8,206 bases of DNA, from positions 1-8,206 of the forward strand of contig CANJXD010000243.1 of the NCBI GenBank assembly GCA_947478535.1. Direction: 5' to 3'. How positions within the stretch are numbered: the first letter of the stretch is position 1; the number at the start of each line of letters is the position of its first letter. Positions 1-5,680 of the stretch are shown in pieces. Origin of the DNA: Acetobacteraceae bacterium (GTDB lineage: Bacteria > Pseudomonadota > Alphaproteobacteria > Acetobacterales > Acetobacteraceae). The translations under genes were made by a program, and so were the position numbers. The notes under the pieces were generated by a model. It worked only from the letters and a program-made list of their open reading frames with translations, was not told the DNA's origin and ran no database searches.

Positions 1-939
1 CCCTTGGCCTCTCCCCTCGTCGCGCGCGGGGCGTTCGCGCAGGGCGCGCCGCGGCCATTGCGGGTCGTCGTCGCCTTCGCGGTCGGTGGGCTGACCGATG
101 TGGTGGCGCGCATCCTGGCGGAGACGATGGCGCCGATGCTCGGCCGGCCGATGGTGATCGACAACCAGGGCGGCGCCGGCAGCACGATTGGCGCGGCGAC
201 GGTCGCGCGGGCGGCGCCCGACGGCAACACCATCCTGTTCGGCAGCGTCGGCCATGCCGCGATGTCGGCGCTCTACGCCAACTTCCCCCACGACCCGATC
301 ACCAGCTTCGCCCCCGTCGCGCTGGTCACGCGCCAGCCCTTCGTCGTCGTCGTGCATCCCGGCGTTCCGGCGACGGACATTGGCTCCTTCCTCGCCTGGC
401 TGCGGTCGAGGAACGGGGAGGCGAATTTCGGCACGGCCGGAATCGGCGCCAGTTCGCACCTCGCGGCCGAATTGCTGCGGAAGCTGACAGGGGCGAATTT
501 CACCGTCGTGCCCTATCGCGGCACACCGCAGGCGGTGGCGGATCTCACGGCCGGGCGCGTCGATTTCATGATCGACAGCCAGACTTTGCTGGCCCCCCTG
601 ATGGCCGACAACCGCGTGCGCGGCCTGGCCGTGACCAGCGCGCAGCGTTCCACCCTGCTGCCGCAATTGCCGACCTTGGCCGAGGCGGGGGTCACCGGCT
701 ACGACGCCTCCGCCTGGCAGGCGATCTACGCGCCCGCCAATACGCCCGATGCGGCGCTGCGCCCGATCGCCGAGGCCGCCGCCCGCGCGCTGCGGGACCC
801 CGCGACGCTGCGGCGGCTCGGCGATGCCGGGGTGGATGCCTATGCCGACCCGTCCCCGGAGGCCGCGAAGGCGCATCTGGCGATCGAGGTGGCGAAGTGG
901 GGCGACTTGGTGCGCAGCCTCGGCATCCGGGGCGGCTGA
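1..939 (+). CDS. TTT-family (Bug) periplasmic solute-binding receptor, 5' partial
   Basis: Extracytoplasmic receptor of the Bug/TctC type, which binds small organic acids or similar solutes in the periplasm and in some cases delivers them to a TctAB-like membrane complex. The frame is open to the window edge. The residues before the mature part (ASPLVARGAFAQ) look like the end of an export signal ending in A-F-A-Q, so the true start lies upstream and the TTG at 4 is probably internal. Family hallmarks are the first beta strand after cleavage (RVVVAFAVGGLTD, near residues 20-32), the APDGNT segment (near 70-75), the VPYRGT loop (near 168-173) followed by a DLTAGRVDF strand, and a C-terminal helical lobe. 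The 311 visible residues nearly reach usual family length, so only about 15-25 residues are missing. The usual PFAPGG reads AFAVGG. The ligand cannot be read from sequence, and no TctA/TctB genes are nearby, as is common for orphan Bug receptors. Confidence 0.9.
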   Translation, partial: PLASPLVARGAFAQGAPRPLRVVVAFAVGGLTDVVARILAETMAPMLGRPMVIDNQGGAGSTIGAATVARAAPDGNTILFGSVGHAAMSALYANFPHDPITSFAPVALVTRQPFVVVVHPGVPATDIGSFLAWLRSRNGEANFGTAGIGASSHLAAELLRKLTGANFTVVPYRGTPQAVADLTAGRVDFMIDSQTLLAPLMADNRVRGLAVTSAQRSTLLPQLPTLAEAGVTGYDASAWQAIYAPANTPDAALRPIAEAAARALRDPATLRRLGDAGVDAYADPSPEAAKAHLAIEVAKWGDLVRSLGIRGG

Positions 940-981
940 GCACACCCGGCCCGATTCGCAGCTGAGTTTCCGGGGAAGAAC

Positions 982-998
982 CGGGCGCCAAGCGCCTG
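982..998 (+). terminator. Small hairpin downstream of the Bug receptor gene (weak terminator candidate)
   Basis: An inverted repeat GGCGC-CAA-GCGCC (984-996) is extended by a G-U and a C-G pair to 982/998, giving a 7-bp stem with a 3-nt loop, 43 bases after the receptor stop codon. No T-run follows, so it does not meet the usual form of an intrinsic terminator. It could be an mRNA 3'-end stabiliser or chance in GC-rich DNA. Confidence 0.25.
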
Positions 999-1038
999 TG
1001 ATCCGGACCTGCCGCGTGAGAAGGCTTCGCTCCGCCCA

Positions 1039-1085
1039 GGGGGGCGGCTATAGGTGGGGCAACCCCGCGTGGCCCCCCGCCACGT
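1039..1085 (+). other. GC-rich structured leader upstream of minC
   Basis: Two adjacent hairpins can form: GGGG-CAA-CCCC (1056-1066) and CGTGGC-CCCCC-GCCACG (1068-1084). A competing pairing is possible between the G6 run at 1039-1044 and the C6 run at 1073-1078, so the two states exclude each other. The spacer 940-1127 otherwise shows no convincing -35/-10 pair and no ORF. The promoter of the min operon must lie in it or upstream but I cannot place it. Mutually exclusive stems could mean a regulated leader, or may just reflect base composition. Confidence 0.25.
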
Positions 1086-1127
1086 GTCCCTGAATGATCG
1101 AGAAAAGCCACGGAACCCCCCGACGCG

Positions 1128-1898
1128 ATGTCCGCCGCGCCCAGGCCCTCCGCACCCCGCCTTGAGCCCTTCCGGCTGCGTGGTGCCAATTTCAATCTGC
1201 TGGTGATGCGGCTGCTGGACCATCGCGTGGAAGCGGTGGTGCCGGCGCTCGGGGACCAGTTCCGCCGCGCGCCAGGCTTCCTGCGCTTCGCGCCTATCGT
1301 CGTCGGGCTGGATGACATCCAGGCCCGGCCGAACGAGGTGGATTTCGCAGGCCTCGTGCAGGGGCTGCGGGCGATCGAGATCGTGCCCATCGGCACCGTC
1401 GGCGGCACGCCGGAAATGCGGGTCGCAGCCCAGGGCGCCGGGCTGCCGCCGCTGCGCATGTCCGGCGGACGGGAGGAGGAGGTGGCGATGCCCGCCGCGT
1501 CCGCCGCGCCGGCACCCGTGGCACCTGCGCCGCCCCCGGCACCCGATCCGGTGCCGCAGGGCGTGGCGCAGCCCACCATGATCATCGACCAGCCCGTCCG
1601 GGCGGGGCAGCGGGTCTGGGCGCAGGGCTGCGACCTGATCATCGTCGGCACCGTCAACCGCGGCGCGGAAGTGATCGCGGACGGCAATATCCACGTCTAT
1701 GGCCGCCTGCTCGGCCGCGCCATCGCCGGCGGGCAGGACAATGCGGAAGCGCGCGTCTTCGCGCAGCATTTCGACCCGGAACTCGTCTCCATCGCGGGCT
1801 ACTACGCGGTGCGGGAAGGGCTGGGGGAAGCGCCGATCGGCAAGGCCGTCATGGCCCGGCTGGTGGGTGAGCATATGCGGTTCGATCCGCTCGGCTGA
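1128..1898 (+). CDS. minC: Septum site-determining protein MinC
   Basis: Inhibitor of FtsZ assembly. MinD brings it to the membrane near the poles, so the division ring forms at midcell. The 256-residue protein has the usual two domains: an N-terminal FtsZ-antagonising domain (about residues 12-110, opening FRLRGANFNLLVMRLLD), a Pro/Ala-rich linker (about 122-149), and the C-terminal beta-helix domain (about 150-254). The last carries the family signatures ADGNIHVYGRLLGRA (184-198) and ELVSIAGYY. The MinD-binding RSGQ motif known from E. coli MinC reads RAGQ (158-161). The start is secure because an in-frame TGA lies at 1095-1097 and ATG 1128 is the first possible start after it. The ribosome site is poor (only GGA about 13 nt upstream). 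minC is the first gene of minCDE, and its stop codon lies inside a terminator-like hairpin. Confidence 0.96.
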   Translation: MSAAPRPSAPRLEPFRLRGANFNLLVMRLLDHRVEAVVPALGDQFRRAPGFLRFAPIVVGLDDIQARPNEVDFAGLVQGLRAIEIVPIGTVGGTPEMRVAAQGAGLPPLRMSGGREEEVAMPAASAAPAPVAPAPPPAPDPVPQGVAQPTMIIDQPVRAGQRVWAQGCDLIIVGTVNRGAEVIADGNIHVYGRLLGRAIAGGQDNAEARVFAQHFDPELVSIAGYYAVREGLGEAPIGKAVMARLVGEHMRFDPLG

Positions 1899-1914
1899 GC
1901 CGGGCGGTTTTTTT
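1887..1914 (+). terminator. Intrinsic terminator/attenuator between minC and minD
   Basis: Left arm CCGCTCGGC (1887-1895), loop TGA (1896-1898), right arm GCCGGGCGG (1899-1907), then seven T (1908-1914). The stem is 9 bp with one T-G wobble, and the pattern matches a textbook Rho-independent terminator. The loop is exactly the minC stop codon. Because minD and minE follow in the same direction, it probably lets only part of the transcripts through, or minD also has its own promoter in 1915-1975. I see no clear promoter there. Confidence 0.8.
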
Positions 1915-1963
1915 GGTTGGGCACGCGCCGCGGCGGGGCCGCCTGGCGCGCCGGGAACAGGGC

Positions 1964-1969
1964 AGGGGG
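1964..1969 (+). promoter_or_regulatory. Ribosome binding site of minD
   Basis: AGGGGG is followed by 6 nt and then ATG 1976. It fixes the minD start at 1976 rather than at the upstream in-frame TTG 1913, which lies in the terminator T-run and would add a 21-residue Arg-rich tail absent from MinD proteins. Confidence 0.75.
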
Positions 1970-1975
1970 TTCAGC

Positions 1976-2794
1976 ATGGCGGAAGTGATCGTCGTCACGT
2001 CAGGCAAGGGAGGGGTAGGCAAGACCACCTCCTCCGCGGCCTTCGCAACAGGCCTCGCGCAGCGTGGCAAGAAGACCGTCGTCATCGATTTCGACGTGGG
2101 TCTGCGCAACCTCGACCTCATCATGGGGGTGGAGCGCCGCGTGGTGTTCGACATCGTCAATGTCATCCAGGGGGAAGCAAGGCTTTCCCAGGCGCTGATC
2201 CGCGACAAGCGCGTCGATTGCCTGCAGATCCTCCCGGCCTCGCAGACGCGGGACAAGGATGCGCTGACCAAGGAAGGCGTCGGCAAGATCATCGAGGAAC
2301 TGGCGAAGGACAACGACTACATCCTGTGCGACAGCCCCGCCGGCATCGAGAAGGGCGCGCTGATGGCGCTGTACTTCGCGGACCAGGCGATCGTCGTGAC
2401 GAACCCCGAAGTGTCCTCCGTGCGCGACAGCGACCGCATCCTCGGCGTGCTGCAATCGAAGTCCCGCCGGGCGGAGGATAAGCGCCCGCCGGTGAAGGAA
2501 CACCTGCTCGTCACGCGCTATGACCCGAACCGCGTCGAGAAGGGGGAGATGCTGAAGCTGGAGGATATCCGGGAAATCCTGGCCATCCCGCTGCTCGGCG
2601 TGATCCCGGAAAGCGAGAGCGTGCTGAAGGCGTCCAACACCGGCAACCCGGTGATCATGGATCAGGAGAGCGCCGCCGGTCAGGCCTACAAGGACGCGGT
2701 CGGCCGCTTCCTCGGCGAGAAGATCGAGCATCGCTTCCTCGAGCCCGCGAAGAAGGGGCTGTTCTCACGCCTGTTCGGGGGGAGGGCGGCATGA
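1976..2794 (+). CDS. minD: Septum site-determining ATPase MinD
   Basis: Membrane-associated ATPase of the ParA/MinD family. With ATP it dimerises on the inner membrane, recruits MinC, and is released when MinE stimulates hydrolysis, producing pole-to-pole oscillation. The 272 residues are the usual length (E. coli 270). The deviant Walker A is complete: KGGVGKTT at 11-18 with signature Lys11 and Lys16. Asp40 lies in DFDVGLRNLD, ERRVV follows at 53-57, and the Walker B strand is ILCDSPAGIE with Asp119. The C-terminal amphipathic membrane-targeting helix is present (KKGLFSRLFGG, 259-269). Its stop overlaps the minE start (ATGA, 2791-2794), so the two should be translationally coupled. It sits 77 bp after minC behind a terminator-like hairpin, which suggests separate control of its level. 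Confidence 0.98.
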   Translation: MAEVIVVTSGKGGVGKTTSSAAFATGLAQRGKKTVVIDFDVGLRNLDLIMGVERRVVFDIVNVIQGEARLSQALIRDKRVDCLQILPASQTRDKDALTKEGVGKIIEELAKDNDYILCDSPAGIEKGALMALYFADQAIVVTNPEVSSVRDSDRILGVLQSKSRRAEDKRPPVKEHLLVTRYDPNRVEKGEMLKLEDIREILAIPLLGVIPESESVLKASNTGNPVIMDQESAAGQAYKDAVGRFLGEKIEHRFLEPAKKGLFSRLFGGRAA

Positions 2795-3087
2795 GCTGGA
2801 TCGCGGACCTCTTCCGCGGCCGCAAGCCGGAGCCCGCATCGGCCTCCCAGGCGAAGGAGCGGCTGCAGATCGTGCTGGCGCATGAGCGTATCGGCCGGAC
2901 GCGCGAGGATTTCCTGCCGAAGCTGCAGCAGGAGATCATCGCCGTGGTGGCGCGCTACGTCTCCATCGACCCTGCCAAGGTGAATGTCTCGCTCGATCGG
3001 GGCGGGGACATGTCCACGCTGGCGATCGAGATCGACCTGCCGGGCCCGCCGGCGAGCAACACCGGCCGGCGCGCCGCGGCGGGTTAG
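2791..3087 (+). CDS. minE: Cell division topological specificity factor MinE
   Basis: Partner of MinD that triggers its ATPase and restricts MinCD to the poles. At 98 residues it is slightly longer than E. coli MinE (88), the extra being a loose C-terminal tail rich in Gly, Ala and Arg (about 86-98). The N-terminal membrane-binding stretch is SWIADLFRGRK (2-12). The MinD-contact segment AKERLQIVLAHER (21-33) is almost the family consensus. The topological-specificity domain follows, with the KLQQEIIAVVARYV helix and VNVSLDRGGDMSTLAIEIDLP strands (continuous in the protein, quoted here in part). The ATG overlaps the minD stop as ATGA, and this gene ends the min operon. Confidence 0.97.
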   Translation: MSWIADLFRGRKPEPASASQAKERLQIVLAHERIGRTREDFLPKLQQEIIAVVARYVSIDPAKVNVSLDRGGDMSTLAIEIDLPGPPASNTGRRAAAG

Positions 3088-3095
3088 CCCGCTCC

Positions 3096-3130
3096 GGCCC
3101 CCTCTCCCGCTTTGCGGGGGAGGGTCGGCC
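3096..3130 (+). repeat. REP-like palindrome after minE, likely bidirectional terminator
   Basis: The inner stem CCCTCTCCCGC / GCGGGGGAGGG (3100-3110 and 3114-3124, loop TTT) has 11 pairs including one T-G wobble. An outer GGCC/GGCC pair (3096-3099 and 3127-3130) joins it across a 2-nt bulge. The stem lies 9 bp after the minE stop and 10 bp before the end of the convergent minus-strand gene. CCCTCTCCC...GGGAGAGGG-type palindromes recur between genes in many GC-rich proteobacteria, so this is probably one copy of a genome-wide repeat. There is no T-run, so the terminator role is inferred from position and stem strength. Confidence 0.6.
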
Positions 3131-3139
3131 TGAGGGGCT

Positions 3140-3598
3140 TCACGACCGCGGACAGGGTGCTTCCACCCCCGGCACCGCTTCCAGGCTGCCATCTCCCAGC
3201 AACTGCGCGACGGTCGCATCCGTCATCACCTGCGTCGCGCCGCCGGGTTCGCCGAACCAGGGGGCGGCGGCGCCGACGCGGACCAGCAGCGGCGCCGTCA
3301 CGCGATACGTGGTGTAGCGCAGCCCGGCGCAGACCGTGGGCAGGGCACGCGCGGCGAAGGCGGCGCCACGGGGGCTGAAGAAGCGCCCGCCCTCGCCCCC
3401 GAAGCGGTCCAGCAGCAGGCCGGGCGGCAGCACGATCCAACTCGCACGCGCCTCGAAGCCATTGTCGGGCGGCCAGCGATAGCCGTTCGCATCCACCCAG
3501 CTCGGCGCCAGGTCCGGCCGTGCGCCGGGCGGAAGGGTGGCCGGCACCGCCGCGCAGGCGCCGAGTGCCAGCAGAGCGAGAAGTGCGGCGCGGCGCAT
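3140..3598 (-). CDS. Predicted lipoprotein with TNT-like (NAD+ glycohydrolase-type) domain
   Basis: A 152-residue protein with a short Arg-Arg N-terminus, a hydrophobic segment (A4-A11) and a lipobox L-G-A-C with Cys15, so it is predicted to be exported and lipid-anchored. The mature part resembles the TNT fold (Pfam TNT), named after the NAD+-cleaving C-terminal toxin of Mycobacterium tuberculosis CpnT. It has YRWPPDNGF (40-48), LPPGLLLDRFGGEGGRFFSP (57-76), RALP (84-87), Y-x-x-YRV (95-100) and APWFGEPGGATQ (112-123). Gln123 fits the catalytic Gln of TNT enzymes. A His often seen before the YRV strand appears to be Thr/Tyr here, so activity is uncertain. Cys90 and Cys149 could form a disulfide, which suits an extracytoplasmic protein. 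The start overlaps the stop of the upstream oxidoreductase (TGATG), implying coupled translation. No obvious immunity gene is adjacent. Confidence 0.8.
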   Translation of the reverse strand: MRRAALLALLALGACAAVPATLPPGARPDLAPSWVDANGYRWPPDNGFEARASWIVLPPGLLLDRFGGEGGRFFSPRGAAFAARALPTVCAGLRYTTYRVTAPLLVRVGAAAPWFGEPGGATQVMTDATVAQLLGDGSLEAVPGVEAPCPRS

Positions 3599-4347
3599 CA
3601 GATCTCCCACTGGAAGCCATCGATGACGATGTGCTGGCCGGTGATGAAATTCGGCTGTTCCGCCGCCAGGAAGGCCACCACCCGCGCCACATCCTGCGGC
3701 TTGCCGACGCGCCCGAGGGCGATCTTCTTCGCGAGCTCCGCGCCGCGGGACCGGGTCAGCGTATTGCCGATCTCGGTCTCGATCACCCCGGGGCAGACGG
3801 CGTTGACGACGATCTCCGGTCCCAATTCCTTCGCGAGCGCGCGGGTCATGCCAAGGATGCCGGCCTTGGCGCTGGCATAGGCGAATTTGCTGACAGCACT
3901 GGTGACGCCGCCGGTATGCGCGTTCAGCGAGGACATGGAGACGATGCGCCCGCCGCCCACCTGGCGCATCAGCGGGACGAAGGCCTGGATGTAGTTGAAG
4001 CAGGATTTCAGATTGATCGCGATGGTGCGATCGAACTCCTCCTCCGGGCATTCCATGATGGTGCGGGGGTTGGATTTGCCGGCATTGTTCACCAGCACGT
4101 CGCAGCGGCCCCAGGCGGCATTGACCGCCGCCGCGATCTCCTTGGCGCGGCCGTGGTCGGCGACATCGGCCTCGAAGGTCAGGGCTTCGCGGCCCATGGC
4201 TTCCAACTCCGCCTTGGTGCGCGCCATCTCGGGTGCCAGCAGATCGACCAGCACCAGGTCGAAGCCGCGTTCCGCCAAGGCATGGGCACAGGCCCGGCCG
4301 ATACCGCGCGCGCCACCCGTCACCACCGCCACCTTGCGATCCGTCAT
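3598..4347 (-). CDS. SDR-family NAD(P)-dependent oxidoreductase
   Basis: Classical short-chain dehydrogenase/reductase of 249 residues that oxidises or reduces an alcohol/carbonyl substrate; the substrate is unknown. The cofactor motif TGGARGIG is at 10-17. Asp35 at the end of the second strand (LVLVDL) suggests NAD(H) over NADP(H). NNAG is at 87-90, Asn112 of the catalytic tetrad is present, Ser139/140 and Tyr157-x-x-x-Lys161 form the active site, and PG follows after the active-site helix. The Ser-Tyr spacing is a few residues longer than usual, through an insert around 148-155. ATG 4347 is chosen because GGAGG (4355-4359) lies 7 nt upstream. The frame stays open to 4506 but that extension has no family similarity. 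It is the first gene of a two-gene unit with the TNT-like lipoprotein, divergent from pobA. Confidence 0.92.
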   Translation of the reverse strand: MTDRKVAVVTGGARGIGRACAHALAERGFDLVLVDLLAPEMARTKAELEAMGREALTFEADVADHGRAKEIAAAVNAAWGRCDVLVNNAGKSNPRTIMECPEEEFDRTIAINLKSCFNYIQAFVPLMRQVGGGRIVSMSSLNAHTGGVTSAVSKFAYASAKAGILGMTRALAKELGPEIVVNAVCPGVIETEIGNTLTRSRGAELAKKIALGRVGKPQDVARVVAFLAAEQPNFITGQHIVIDGFQWEI

Positions 4348-4496
4348 GGTCGATCCTCCGTCCTGCCAGCGGCCGCCGATGGGCAGCTTTCGATGGGCAG
4401 CTTCCAACGGAAAGCGCGTGCGGTCCATGCGGCGGGCGTTGCCAAAGCGGCGTGGCGCGACACATAGGCAGAACGAATCAGGGGGGGCTGCCGGCC
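4348..4496. promoter_or_regulatory. Divergent intergenic region between the SDR gene and pobA
   Basis: This 149-bp region must hold promoters for both directions. For pobA the best candidate is TTGCCA (4439-4444), an 18-nt spacer and CATAGG (4463-4468), a good -35 with a poor -10, placed just before the ribosome site A-G7 at 4480-4487. For the minus strand no convincing -10 is seen. The SDR ribosome site GGAGG is at 4355-4359. The region also contains a 14-bp tandem repeat. No regulator gene such as pobR is visible in the window. Confidence 0.45.
4377..4404 (+). repeat. 14-bp tandem direct repeat, candidate operator
   Basis: CGATGGGCAGCTTT (4377-4390) is followed immediately by CGATGGGCAGCTTC (4391-4404), 13 of 14 bases identical. 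It lies 30-57 bp upstream of the SDR start and about 93 bp upstream of pobA. An imperfect inverted repeat GCTTCC-AAC-GGAAAGC (4400-4415) overlaps its end. Direct repeats in a divergent promoter region are typical of activator or repressor sites, and known PobR/PcaU-type regulators use repeated sites. A simple local duplication is also possible. Confidence 0.45.
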
Positions 4497-5675
4497 ATGC
4501 GCACACAGGTCGCCATTATCGGCGCGGGTCCCGCCGGGCTGTTGCTGTCGCACCTTCTGCACCTCGCTGATATCGACAGCGTCGTGCTGGAAGTCCGGTC
4601 ACGGGAGTATGTCGAACAGCGCGTCCGCGCAGGGCTGCTCGAACAGGGCAGCGTCGAGACGCTCACGGAAGCGGGCCTCGGCCAGCGGCTGCACCGGGAA
4701 GGCCTGGTGCATCACGGCATAGAGCTGCGCTACGACGGTACCGGGCACCGCATTCCGCTGACCGAGCTGACCGGGCGCAGCGTCACCATCTATGGCCAGC
4801 AGGAGGTGGTGAAGGACCTGATCGCGGCGCGCCTCGCGGCCGGGACGCGCACGGGCAACGAGCCGATCCTGTTCGAGGTCTCCGACGTCGCGCTGCACCA
4901 CGTCACCAGCACCATGCCGCGCGTCACCTTCCGGCATGAGGGGAAGGACAAGGCGCTGGATTGCCTGTTCATCGGCGGCTGCGACGGCTTCCACGGCATC
5001 TGCCGCCCCTCGATCCCGGACCTCGCGATCTTTGAGCGCGTCTATCCCTTCGCCTGGCTCGGCATCCTTGCCCGCTCCCCGCCGGTGTCGGAGGAATTGA
5101 TCTATGCGCGGCACCGCGACGGCTTCGCGCTGGCGACGATGCGATCCCCCAGCGTGTCCCGCCTGTATCTGCAATGCGCGCCGGAGGAGGATATCGCGCA
5201 ATGGTCGAATGCGCGGATCTGGGATGAGTTGCATCGCCGCCTCGGTGTGGGGGAGGCCTTGCAGGAAGGCGAGGTGTTCCAGAAGGGTGTCACGCCGATG
5301 CGCAGCTTCGTCTGCGAGACGATGCGCCATGGCCGCCTGTTCCTGGCTGGCGATGCCGCGCACATCGTGCCGCCGACCGGCGCCAAGGGGATGAACCTGG
5401 CGATCGCCGATATCCGCGTGCTCGCGCGCGGGCTGGAACGCTTCCTCGGCAGCGGGGAGACGGACCTGCTGGACCGCTATTCCGAGATCTGCCTCCGCCG
5501 CATCTGGAAGGGCCAGCGCTTTTCCTGGTGGATGACGAGCATGCTGCACCGCTTCGGCGCCGATGACCCCTTCGAGCATCGCGTGCAGGTGGCGGAGTTG
5601 GAGTCCGTCTGCACGAGCCGCAGCGCCATGACGACGCTGGCGGAGAATTATGTGGGGCTACCCTTCGAGGTGTGA
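4497..5675 (+). CDS. pobA: 4-hydroxybenzoate 3-monooxygenase
   Basis: FAD-dependent hydroxylase converting 4-hydroxybenzoate to protocatechuate with NAD(P)H and O2, the entry to the beta-ketoadipate pathway. At 392 residues (Pseudomonas PobA 394) it aligns along its length from recall of that protein. The FAD motif GAGPAG is at 9-14, Arg42 and Arg44 sit in QRVRAG, the DG motif is CDGFHGI (162-168), GDAAHIVPPTGAKGMN is the second FAD motif, and SWWMTSMLHRF and ENYVGLP are near the C-terminus. The substrate-site residues map as Tyr203 (Tyr201 in Pseudomonas), Thr214 in place of Ser212, Arg216 (Arg214), Tyr224 (Tyr222) and Tyr385. In the coenzyme-specificity helix Arg33 is replaced by Val33. ATG 4497 is preceded by A-G7 with a 9-nt gap. 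The longer open frame from 4233 has no family similarity. No protocatechuate dioxygenase genes are in the window. Confidence 0.96.
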   Translation: MRTQVAIIGAGPAGLLLSHLLHLADIDSVVLEVRSREYVEQRVRAGLLEQGSVETLTEAGLGQRLHREGLVHHGIELRYDGTGHRIPLTELTGRSVTIYGQQEVVKDLIAARLAAGTRTGNEPILFEVSDVALHHVTSTMPRVTFRHEGKDKALDCLFIGGCDGFHGICRPSIPDLAIFERVYPFAWLGILARSPPVSEELIYARHRDGFALATMRSPSVSRLYLQCAPEEDIAQWSNARIWDELHRRLGVGEALQEGEVFQKGVTPMRSFVCETMRHGRLFLAGDAAHIVPPTGAKGMNLAIADIRVLARGLERFLGSGETDLLDRYSEICLRRIWKGQRFSWWMTSMLHRFGADDPFEHRVQVAELESVCTSRSAMTTLAENYVGLPFEV

Positions 5676-5680
5676 GGCCC

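Noticed and set aside
1480..1560. Repetitive CG-rich stretch within minC as a possible insertion
   Set aside because: It encodes the Pro/Ala linker that separates the two MinC domains in the family.
840..1874. Long minus-strand open frames opposite minC (to 1687 and 1874)
   Set aside because: Low-complexity, Arg/His/Gly-rich products with no family pattern. They arise from third-position GC bias opposite a clearly real minC.
1913..1975. Upstream TTG start for minD adding 21 residues
   Set aside because: The TTG is in the terminator T-run, the added residues are Arg/Gly-rich and unlike MinD, and ATG 1976 has a good ribosome site.
1699..2481. Plus-strand frame of 260 codons across the minC-minD junction
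   Set aside because: Out of frame with both genes, very Arg-rich, and fully explained as a shadow.
3140..4465. Single 441-codon minus-strand frame that includes the TNT-like protein
   Set aside because: Its first two thirds are an out-of-frame reading of the SDR gene. Only the part from ATG 3598 has a signal peptide and domain, and it overlaps the SDR stop.
4233..4496. Longer pobA start
   Set aside because: The 88 extra residues are Arg/Pro-rich and antisense to the SDR gene. MRTQVAIIGAGP at 4497 matches the known PobA N-terminus.
4348..4506. N-terminal extension of the SDR protein from a start at 4506
   Set aside because: The added 53 residues overlap the pobA start, have no family similarity, and a GGAGG site marks ATG 4347.
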